Source: Chitinophaga lutea (lineage in GTDB: Bacteria; Bacteroidota; Bacteroidia; Chitinophagales; Chitinophagaceae). Taken from it: 64,000 bases of DNA. Below are positions 17,017 through 24,677 of the stretch, in pieces (position 1 is the first letter of the stretch; every line of letters starts with the position of its first letter). The notes beneath the pieces were generated by a model. That model saw only the letters and a list, made by a program, of their open reading frames with translations. It was not told where the DNA came from and did no database searches. The position numbers and the translations under genes are program-made. The DNA lies in NCBI RefSeq assembly GCF_003813775.1, contig NZ_RPDH01000003.1, positions 310,001 to 374,000 of the forward strand, read 5' to 3'.

Positions 17017-20000
17017 TTAGAAACTATACCGTACGCCAACCTGGCCTCTCCAGCGGGAGGTAAAGTTGTTGGTGAAGTACGGGGTGAACTTCCCGTCGGT
17101 ATCGTTCAGCCTGGTTTTGTCGTACTGATACAGCGGACCGGCCACTTCGTTCCTGCGGAAGGTGATGGGGGTAGATACGTTGTTGGTAATGAAGTAGGTA
17201 CGGCCCCATTTGCTGTTCAGCAGATTGCCGACGTTCATCACATCGAAAGTCAGCTCGATCTTGTGGTTTTTGACGATGGGGATCACCTGCACCAGTTTGA
17301 AGTCGAATACGTGCTCAAACGGTGTTCTTACATCGTATTTTTCAGTATTCCGGCCTCTGTGAGAATTGAGGTATTTGTCGTTTTGGATCAATTCCTCGAA
17401 GTCGACGCGTTGCTGCGCTTCCGTACGGGTGTACGTTACTGCGCCGGTTGCCGGGTCTCTTTTGGTGATCGTCTCGAAGCGCATGGTGGCCACTTCTGCC
17501 TGGGTGGGCACATACACGAGGTCGTTGTTGCCGCTGCTGCCACGGTCGTCGCCGGTGGGGTCAACAGAGTTGAAGTACACCCAGCTGTAAGGTGTGCCGG
17601 ACTGGCCATTGTAGAACAGGCTCACGGTCGTCGCCCATTTTTTGCCATTGCCGTATTTGAAGGTTTGTGCAACGGCGCCGAGAATACGGTGGCCCATACG
17701 GTATTTGGAATAACCCAGGTCCAGTTCGTTCAGGCCCCTGGTGTTCGGCGGAAAGCGCCAGTTGGAGCCCGCCGTGGAAGACGTACCGTCGTTCAGCGAA
17801 TAAGATTCGCCGAAGGAGTAGCCCACTTTTGCAAACAGGCCTTTGGACGAGGTTTTGGTGAATTCTGCGGATAAGTTGTAGGTGTAACCTTCGTTGGTAT
17901 TATCGAGCAGCAGCACCTGGTCGTAGTTGCGGTACACCGTATCCCATACCGGGCGTTTTTCGTTGCCGCCGAGTGTGATGGTATTGTTGGTGCGTTCTGC
18001 GTTCAGGTTCGTCCAGATGGTGTTGTTGATGGTTTTGGAATAGTTGAACTCCAGGGTACCGATGATGCCCCACGGCAGCTGCTGGTCTACCGCCAGGTTG
18101 GTTTTAAATACCTGCGGGAATTTAAAGTCTTCGGCGGTGATGTTGATATTGGTGGGCCTTGCTACGTTCGCACCCATGGCAGCCAGGTTGGCCGCGCTGT
18201 ATTGTCCGTAGAAGGGATCGTTTTTGTTGAACCGCATGCGGAATGCCGCAGGCAGTGCGTTGCCGGACAGATTTACGTTGGTGTACAGGTTACCGGTATT
18301 GTTATACTGATTGGATATCCATACAAACGGTACACGGCTGGTAAATATGCCCACACCACCGCGGATTTGCGTTTTTCCGTTATTCATCACGTCCCAGTTG
18401 AAGCCGATGCGCGGCGCCCAGAGGGGTCTGGATTTCGGCAGCATGGAGGTGGAATAACCGGGGAAGTCTTTGCTGAAAGTACTGTTGCCCGGAGGATTGG
18501 TCGGGAAGATGGGGAGGTCCACACGCAGACCGTAGGTCAGGCGGAGGTTGGACAACACATCCCATTCATCCTGCGCATAAAGGCTCAGCTGGGCGGCGGA
18601 GAATTTCACGCCATCTTTGGCAAGACTATCGTTCGTGGTGTAGTTGATCTGGTATTGGAACGGTTTCGCGTTGGTCATGAAGTCGTTCAGGGAGTTGAAG
18701 GTGTAAGCACCGAAGTTCGCCTGGATGAAGTCGTTCTTCATATTGTAAAAATCGTTGCTGGTACCGATCGTGATCGTGTGTTTGCCCCTGTACAGGGTTA
18801 CGTTATCGGTCAGGGTGACGATGTTCTGTTTCAGTGCATTTACCGTTGAGGAGAACTCGCTGCCGAGGTTGAACGTACGGCCGGCGTCGTTAATTCTGAC
18901 GTTGGTGAAAGGTTCTCCTTTATAATCGCGGTTATCCCTTACAACGTTCAGCCCGATCCTCAGTTCGTTGCTGATCTTGTTGGAAAACAGGGAGTTCAGT
19001 TCCAGGGTGGTGGAATTGGTTTTGGACGGGAAATCGTAGTAGCTGTTCAGGAAATAAGCCTGATCGCGGTTGCGGCTGGTGCCCAGCATGTTGTTCGCAT
19101 CGAGGTAGCTGTGGCGCAGGGTGAGTTTATGCACGCTGTTGATGTTCCAGTCGATACGCGCGAGGATGGAGGTAGACTCCTGTGTTTTATTCTGGGCGGT
19201 ATATGGGCCGAGGTCTACATTATAGTCGGTCCTCACCTTGTCCGAGATCGCTTTCAGCTCCGCTGCCGTATAGTTGGTAGCGCCGGTGCCGGGATCATCA
19301 GGATTGAATTCGATGGGATTGCTTCTTTTCGTCCTTTCCGCGTTGAGGTAGAAGAACAGTTTGTTTTTAATGATGGGGCCACCGATGCCGATGCCGTAAA
19401 TGTCGTTGTTGAACTTTCCGTATTTGGATTTGACGGCATTCGGGGATTTACCTACCAGGCCCTCGTTCTGGAACAGGTAATAAGCCGCACCGTGAAAATC
19501 GTTGGTGCCGCTTTTGGTGATGGCGTTGATACCGCCGCCGGCGAAACCGCTCTGTTTAACGTCGTAAGGGTTCAGTACCACCTGGATCTGATCGATGGCC
19601 TCGATGGAGATCGGGTTGGCGCCTGCCTGGCCGCCGTTGGTGCCCGATGCCGCCAGACCGAACACGTCGTTGGCCATGGCGCCGTCGATGGCGAACTGGT
19701 TGTAGCGGTTATTCTGGCCGCCGAATGAAATACCGAGGGGGGACCCGTCGCTGCCGCTGGAATAGGTGCTTGCCTGTGCGCTCAGACGGGCAAAATCCTG
19801 TACGCTGCGGGTTACCGTGGGCAGGTTCTCGATCTGGTTGCGGGAGATGTTCACCGCCGTGCCGCTGTTGTTGGGGTTGATGATACCGCCGCGCTGGCCG
19901 GTTACGCTGATCTCTTTCAGCTGCTGTGAGCCGCTGGCCAGGGTGGCGTCGAGTTTCTGGGCCACGCCCAGTTTCAGGTGAATATCGTCAAAGGTCTGGG

Positions 20001-20262
20001 TAGAGTAGCCGATGAAGGATACTTCCACCTTGTAGGGACCGCCGGCCCGCATGTTCGGGATGGTATAACGCCCGTCCGGCTGGGTGGTGGTACCGTAGAT
20101 GGTTCCGGTGGGGAGGTGGGTCGCCTTCACGGTCGCACCCGGCAGCCCCTGGTTCTGATCGTCCTTGATAATGCCATTCAGTCCACTGGTTGTCACCTGC
20201 GCAAATGCGGTGGCGACTCCCAGTACACATAATAATGTAATGAGTAATTTTTTAAATCCCAT
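17017..20262 (-). CDS. Oar-like TonB-dependent outer-membrane receptor
   Basis: The protein has 1081 residues from the chosen start. A signal peptide MGFKKLLITLLCVLGVATAF is cut at AQ. A carboxypeptidase-regulatory-like domain (about 22-110: GLNGIIKDDQNQGLPGATV) is followed by a plug domain (NLPTVTRSVQDFARLSAQ) and a large beta-barrel ending GQVGVRYSF with C-terminal Phe. No SusD partner is present, and the order fits Oar-type receptors rather than SusC. The frame is open to 20316, but the internal ATG gives a proper signal peptide. The ligand is unknown; uptake of peptides after proteolysis by the neighbouring astacin is a guess. Confidence 0.9.
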   Translation of the reverse strand: MGFKKLLITLLCVLGVATAFAQVTTSGLNGIIKDDQNQGLPGATVKATHLPTGTIYGTTTQPDGRYTIPNMRAGGPYKVEVSFIGYSTQTFDDIHLKLGVAQKLDATLASGSQQLKEISVTGQRGGIINPNNSGTAVNISRNQIENLPTVTRSVQDFARLSAQASTYSSGSDGSPLGISFGGQNNRYNQFAIDGAMANDVFGLAASGTNGGQAGANPISIEAIDQIQVVLNPYDVKQSGFAGGGINAITKSGTNDFHGAAYYLFQNEGLVGKSPNAVKSKYGKFNNDIYGIGIGGPIIKNKLFFYLNAERTKRSNPIEFNPDDPGTGATNYTAAELKAISDKVRTDYNVDLGPYTAQNKTQESTSILARIDWNINSVHKLTLRHSYLDANNMLGTSRNRDQAYFLNSYYDFPSKTNSTTLELNSLFSNKISNELRIGLNVVRDNRDYKGEPFTNVRINDAGRTFNLGSEFSSTVNALKQNIVTLTDNVTLYRGKHTITIGTSNDFYNMKNDFIQANFGAYTFNSLNDFMTNAKPFQYQINYTTNDSLAKDGVKFSAAQLSLYAQDEWDVLSNLRLTYGLRVDLPIFPTNPPGNSTFSKDFPGYSTSMLPKSRPLWAPRIGFNWDVMNNGKTQIRGGVGIFTSRVPFVWISNQYNNTGNLYTNVNLSGNALPAAFRMRFNKNDPFYGQYSAANLAAMGANVARPTNINITAEDFKFPQVFKTNLAVDQQLPWGIIGTLEFNYSKTINNTIWTNLNAERTNNTITLGGNEKRPVWDTVYRNYDQVLLLDNTNEGYTYNLSAEFTKTSSKGLFAKVGYSFGESYSLNDGTSSTAGSNWRFPPNTRGLNELDLGYSKYRMGHRILGAVAQTFKYGNGKKWATTVSLFYNGQSGTPYSWVYFNSVDPTGDDRGSSGNNDLVYVPTQAEVATMRFETITKRDPATGAVTYTRTEAQQRVDFEELIQNDKYLNSHRGRNTEKYDVRTPFEHVFDFKLVQVIPIVKNHKIELTFDVMNVGNLLNSKWGRTYFITNNVSTPITFRRNEVAGPLYQYDKTRLNDTDGKFTPYFTNNFTSRWRGQVGVRYSF

Positions 20263-20505
20263 AACAACAGATTTGATGAAGATGATGGTGCAAAGATGAA
20301 GAAATATGCTATTCAAACTTTAACTTCAAATTAACAAATTGTTACAACTTCTATTTTTCGAAGGAAATGGCCTCCGTGATTTTGATTGAACAAGTGTAAA
20401 ACCTTTTTTGAGGTGAAAATGTTCAAATGCAACTGTAGAATTTCAAAAATTTCAAATGAAAATAAACGTTATATGACAAGTTATGCACCTTTATCAGCCG
20501 TACCC
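20263..20505. other. AT-rich divergent spacer between the Oar-like receptor and ribBA
   Basis: About 240 bases with long A and T runs hold no open frame. The minus strand reads CATCTTTG at 20291-20298, one mismatch from TAnnTTTG, which could drive the receptor gene. No riboswitch-like conserved FMN aptamer was recognised before ribBA. Confidence 0.5.
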
Positions 20506-20534
20506 TTGCAACTGGAATTTATGTCATAACTTTG
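20506..20534 (+). promoter_or_regulatory. Promoter of ribBA (Bacteroidota type)
   Basis: TTG at 20506-20508 and TAACTTTG at 20527-20534 are 18 bases apart and match the -33/-7 pattern of Bacteroidota housekeeping promoters. Transcription should begin near 20541, giving a leader of about 25 bases. Confidence 0.7.
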
Positions 20535-20564
20535 CACATTCTTTTATCTAACAGAGGAGACATT

Positions 20565-21764
20565 ATGCTGGATACGATTGAATCCGCCATTGAGGATATA
20601 AAACAGGGAAAACTCGTGATCGTGGTGGATGACGAAGACCGCGAGAACGAAGGGGATTTTATTACTGCCGCCCGGAATGTAACACCAGAGATCATCAATT
20701 TTATGAGTATCCACGGCCGCGGCCTCATTTGCGCCCCCCTGGTGGAGGAGCGCTGCGAGGAGCTGGGGCTGGAACTGATGGTGCGGGACAATACCGCCCT
20801 GCACCAGACGCCTTTCACGGTGTCTGTCGACCTCCTGGGCCACGGCTGCACCACCGGCATATCGGCGCACGACCGGGCCAAAACCGTACAGGCGCTGATC
20901 AATCCCGAAACCCGTCCTGAAGAGCTGGGCAAACCCGGTCATATTTTCCCCCTGCGGGCCAAAAAAGGCGGGGTACTGCGCCGCACCGGCCATACCGAAG
21001 CCACGATCGACCTGGCCCGCCTGGCAGGCTTCGAGCCCGCCGGCGTACTGGTGGAGATCATGAACGAAGACGGTTCCATGGCCCGCCTCCCCGAACTGCG
21101 GGAGATCGCCAAAAAGTTCGACCTGAAGCTGATTTCCATTAAAGACCTGATCGAATACCGCCTCCGCACCGAAACCCTCATCGAAGAAGAGGTGCGCGTG
21201 CAGATGCCCACCAAATACGGCAACTTCGAACTGGTGGCGTTCAAACAGCTCAATACCGGCGACATCCATATGGCCCTTAAAAAAGGCGACTGGGAGCCCG
21301 GCGAGCCCGTGCTGACACGCGTGCACTCCAGCTGCGTGACCGGCGATATCCTGCATTCGCTCCGCTGCGACTGCGGCGAACAGCTGCAGGCCGCCATGCA
21401 ACTGGTGGAGAAAGAGGGAAAAGGCCTTATCCTGTATATGAACCAGGAAGGGCGCGGCATCGGCCTGATGAACAAACTGAAGGCCTACAAACTCCAGGAA
21501 GAGGGCCGCGACACCGTGGAAGCCAACCTGGAACTCGGCTTCGGCATGGATGAGCGCGACTATGGCGTGGGCGCACAGATCCTCCGCCACCTGCACGTGA
21601 CCAAAATCCGCCTCATCACCAACAACCCGCGCAAACGCGCCGGGCTGAGCGGTTACGGGCTGGAGATCGTGGAAAACGTGGGTATCGAGATACATCCCAA
21701 CCCGCACAACGAATTTTATCTCAAAACCAAGCGCGACAAGCTGGGGCATGAGATCATGAAATAA
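20565..21764 (+). CDS. ribBA: Bifunctional 3,4-dihydroxy-2-butanone-4-phosphate synthase / GTP cyclohydrolase II
   Basis: RibBA makes both starting precursors of riboflavin: from ribulose 5-phosphate and from GTP. The protein has 399 residues. The N-terminal RibB domain (1-200) shows [14 protein letters not shown], and [14 protein letters not shown] at its phosphate/metal site. The RibA domain (205-399) shows [18 protein letters not shown] with the zinc cysteines and [16 protein letters not shown]. An upstream ATG exists at 20532, but AGAGGAG at 20552-20558 is an unusually good ribosome-binding site for this organism and sets the start at 20565. The other rib genes are not in the window. Confidence 0.97.
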   Translation: MLDTIESAIEDIKQGKLVIVVDDEDRENEGDFITAARNVTPEIINFMSIHGRGLICAPLVEERCEELGLELMVRDNTALHQTPFTVSVDLLGHGCTTGISAHDRAKTVQALINPETRPEELGKPGHIFPLRAKKGGVLRRTGHTEATIDLARLAGFEPAGVLVEIMNEDGSMARLPELREIAKKFDLKLISIKDLIEYRLRTETLIEEEVRVQMPTKYGNFELVAFKQLNTGDIHMALKKGDWEPGEPVLTRVHSSCVTGDILHSLRCDCGEQLQAAMQLVEKEGKGLILYMNQEGRGIGLMNKLKAYKLQEEGRDTVEANLELGFGMDERDYGVGAQILRHLHVTKIRLITNNPRKRAGLSGYGLEIVENVGIEIHPNPHNEFYLKTKRDKLGHEIMK

Positions 21765-21788
21765 TAATGCGCTAAATGTACTGTATAG

Positions 21789-21818
21789 AGGGCTGTCTCC
21801 GTGAGGCAGCCCTTTTTT
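21789..21818 (+). terminator. Terminator of ribBA
   Basis: AGGGCTGTCTC pairs with GAGGCAGCCCT (one G-U) around CGT, followed by TTTTT, 24 bases after the ribBA stop. Confidence 0.88.
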
Positions 21819-22183
21819 ATGCCCTTCCGCCATCCCTTTCTTCCCCGGCTTCGCCTTGAAAGGCCTGGTGTTCAGTTGTGTTATGATCGTTAATAGTTGA
21901 ATAACAATGACTTAATATAGTTCTCCTTTTGTCATTTATAAATAACCCGCCATATTTCCTGTATTATTTCAACATAATTCTTCTATAGTTAAGCCATATC
22001 TTAAATAGGATGACGCAACTATGAAGGAGATATGACGGAAATATAAAGGAGATATGACGCAACCCCATTGAAAGACAATAGCAGTAACGGTTTCAGGCTA
22101 ATCGGGATCCGAGTTTCCTGAAAGTAATTACGGTTGATTGGCTAAGTAGTTGAAATTCAGCGGAAAGTTGGGCTCAAGTAGGC
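21819..22183. other. Gene-free AT-rich stretch with a short tandem repeat
   Basis: No credible open frame is present in these 365 bases. The notable content is the 22-base-period repeat at 22011-22063, listed separately. The rest is AT-rich without a recognisable RNA gene. Confidence 0.5.
22011..22063. repeat. 22-bp direct repeat, two full copies plus a partial third
   Basis: TGACG occurs at 22011, 22033 and 22055, exactly 22 bases apart. Units one and two match at 19 of 22 positions and both end AAGGAGATA. The third matches only over TGACGCAAC. The spacing of about two helical turns would suit a protein-binding array, but this is inference. Confidence 0.75.
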
Positions 22184-22777
22184 CTAGGAAGCGTTGATAT
22201 TCGAAGCAATCCCGTCCGGGAGGGGGTAGGGCTTCTCCACGGGCAGCATCGCCCCCGCTTCGTCCGTTTTATCGGATTGCACGAGCCGGTGAACGTGTTT
22301 GCAATAAGCCGTGATGTCTTCCACGCCCACAATCCAGTCGGCGATGTATTTTTCCACGGCGATGCCGGACAGCCCGATCTGGATGGAGCGGTAGGGCAGC
22401 GGTTGCGACCGGATGTCTTTTTCAGGGTCCCATTGTATGCGCACGGGTGAAGTCTGCACGGTTTCCTTCCAGCCGTCCTGCGAGGAGTGTACCGTATCAT
22501 CGAAATGTGCGAGCGTGGCATTTTTCAGCGCCCATTCAAAACCTTCGCGTTTTATCCGGATGGAGAGGATGTGTTCCTGGTTTTCTTTGGTGGCCCAGCC
22601 GGCGCGGTACATCATCCAGAGGAAGGAGGGTTTGATCCAGGTCATCCTTTCTTTTTTGAAAGGCGGGGAAACGAAGGTCTGGTTTTTTACGGCCGTTCGG
22701 GCGATGTCGGAATTGAACGCCTGGTACACGGTGACGGTGTTGCTGTTGTAGAGCGCCCTGATCACTCTTTCCTTCAT
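22184..22777 (-). CDS. DUF4291 domain-containing protein
   Basis: The protein has 197 residues, the full length of the DUF4291 family, a soluble group of unknown function. Diagnostic stretches are VYQAFNSDIARTAV near residue 18, FKKERMTWIKPSFLWMMYRA near 42-60, RIKREGFEWAL and SIQIGLSGIAVEKYIADWIV. It is a single gene; the divergent TPR regulator starts about 100 bases away. No binding residues can be assigned with confidence. Confidence 0.88.
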   Translation of the reverse strand: MKERVIRALYNSNTVTVYQAFNSDIARTAVKNQTFVSPPFKKERMTWIKPSFLWMMYRAGWATKENQEHILSIRIKREGFEWALKNATLAHFDDTVHSSQDGWKETVQTSPVRIQWDPEKDIRSQPLPYRSIQIGLSGIAVEKYIADWIVGVEDITAYCKHVHRLVQSDKTDEAGAMLPVEKPYPLPDGIASNINAS

Positions 22778-22881
22778 AATTGGTCCGGTTTAGGTGGATG
22801 TAAAAGTAGGGATTGATCCGGTTAAAATGATGCCAGACGGGCCTTAATAATAACATAACATTAGAACACTTTCTTTGCGGT

Positions 22882-24489
22882 ATGATGCCGTTATTCCGCA
22901 TCCTGTTGCTGCTGCTGATCACGGGCAGCCTTTACGCGCAGGAAGAAAAAACACTGATCATCCACATGCCGGAACAACGCCGGCCGCTCACCGACACCAC
23001 TTTCCTGGCCCTGAAAGACTCCGGCAGTCGTGCCATGGAGCAGCAGCACTGGCTTGTGGCCGCCCGCTGTTTCCGGGAGATGGGGCGCATCTGTTACCAC
23101 CTCGGGCATTACCCCCAGGCGCTCGACTATCACCTGCAGGCCGGCCGGCTCTTCCAGCAGGAAGGCGAAACGCTCCTTCATGCCGACAACCTCAACGACA
23201 TCGGCACCTTATATTATTATAACCGCCAGCCTGCACAGGCGCGCACGATGTACAACGAGGCCTTCGATATTTACCGGCGCGTAAGAAATCCCGCCGGCAT
23301 GGCCTTCACGCACGGCAAGATCGGGCACCTCTATGAGAAGCAGCAGCTATACGACAGCGCGTACTACTACCAGCGACTCGCCCTCTCGCAATACCAACAG
23401 ATCAACGACCGGTCCGGCACCGCCAAGATTTATGAGAACCTGGGCAGCATTTATGAAGACCTCGCCCGCTACGATTCCGCCGCACAATACTTCCGCCAGG
23501 CCCTCCGGCTCAACCGCGAAATGGGCGATTCGCTGGCCTGCATCGAAGTGCTGAACAACCTCGGCGACGTGTTGCGCAAAACCGGCCGCTACGCAGAAGG
23601 GCTGGAACAATCCCGCGCCGCGCTTGCCCTCGCATTGCGCAGCAACGAACAATACCAGGTAAGCAGCGCCTACCGCGACATCGCCAAATCGCACAACGGC
23701 CTGGGGAACCACGACAGCGCTTATCACTACCTCGAACTCAGCCGCCATCATCTGTTGCAGATCTACTCACAGGAAAACGGCCGGCAGGTGGCGCTCCTGC
23801 AAACCATGTACGACATCGAAAAAAAGAACAACGAAATAGGCCGCCTCCGCAACGCCCGCAACATCACCCTCGCCCTGGTGGCCGTGGGGCTGCTGCTGGT
23901 GGTGACGGCCGCGCTCGTGATCAGCCGGCAGCGGCTGAAGATCCGCAACGCCCAGTTGCTCAATGCGCAGGAACGCCGGCATTACGAGATCGAAAAGGCG
24001 CTCATGGAATCGGAAATGGAACACAAAAAGTTGCAGGAGCATACCCTGAAGCAGGAACTGGAAGTACGGTCGAAAGAACTGAGTACCCACACCCTCCACA
24101 TCATCCAGAAAAACCAGCTGCTCGAAACGCTACATGCCCGCCTCGAGGAAATGGTGCGGGAAGACCGCCGCGACCAGAAAAAACAACTGAAGCAATTGCA
24201 GCACCAGATCAACCAGAACTTTAATCACGACCAGCATTGGGATGAGTTCAGGGGCATTTTTGAACAGGTGCACCAGTCGTTTTTCGATAAACTGAAAGGC
24301 TATTGCGAAAACCTGACGCCGGGAGATCTCCGCCTCGTCGCCCTGCTGCGGATGAACCTCAACTCCGGCGACATTGCCACTTTACTGGGCATCTCGCCCG
24401 ACAGTTTGCGGGTGGTGCGGTACCGCCTCCGTAAAAAACTGAACCTTCCGCAAGGCGAAAGCCTGTCGGTTTTTATACAGTCGCTTTAG
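22882..24489 (+). CDS. TPR sensor with transmembrane segment and C-terminal HTH
   Basis: The protein has 535 residues. A signal peptide ends at SLYAQ. An extracytoplasmic region holds about six TPR repeats (about 45-300: for example ALDYHLQAGRLFQQEGE, AQYFRQALRLNREMGD). One transmembrane helix follows (LALVAVGLLLVVTAALVIS, about 330-348), then a charged coiled coil (350-450) and a C-terminal LuxR-like helix-turn-helix (DIATLLGISPDSLRVVRYRL). This layout is common in Bacteroidota as a one-component membrane regulator. It lies just upstream of a TonB receptor and a phytase on the same strand and may control them; the ligand is unknown. Confidence 0.87.
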   Translation: MMPLFRILLLLLITGSLYAQEEKTLIIHMPEQRRPLTDTTFLALKDSGSRAMEQQHWLVAARCFREMGRICYHLGHYPQALDYHLQAGRLFQQEGETLLHADNLNDIGTLYYYNRQPAQARTMYNEAFDIYRRVRNPAGMAFTHGKIGHLYEKQQLYDSAYYYQRLALSQYQQINDRSGTAKIYENLGSIYEDLARYDSAAQYFRQALRLNREMGDSLACIEVLNNLGDVLRKTGRYAEGLEQSRAALALALRSNEQYQVSSAYRDIAKSHNGLGNHDSAYHYLELSRHHLLQIYSQENGRQVALLQTMYDIEKKNNEIGRLRNARNITLALVAVGLLLVVTAALVISRQRLKIRNAQLLNAQERRHYEIEKALMESEMEHKKLQEHTLKQELEVRSKELSTHTLHIIQKNQLLETLHARLEEMVREDRRDQKKQLKQLQHQINQNFNHDQHWDEFRGIFEQVHQSFFDKLKGYCENLTPGDLRLVALLRMNLNSGDIATLLGISPDSLRVVRYRLRKKLNLPQGESLSVFIQSL

Positions 24490-24677
24490 TGGTAACGTTT
24501 TCTTAACAGGCATTTTGTAACGGACACGATGTTTGATTATCAACAGGTTAAAGAGGGCATGTTGCCCCTTTGTTCACGATGCCCGGCAATGCTGTAGCCT
24601 TTTTGTTCACGCCGGAAATTTGCCAATGGGGCGGTGCGGGGCACAACTTTGTGGCGTCTGCAAAAAAGACTTACCGC

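Noticed and set aside
20263..20564. FMN riboswitch before ribBA
   Set aside because: The predicted leader is only about 25 bases and no conserved aptamer pattern was recognised.
20544..21833. Long open frame on the minus strand opposite ribBA
   Set aside because: It mirrors the ribBA codons, has no start or ribosome site of its own, and the ribBA motifs are complete on the plus strand.
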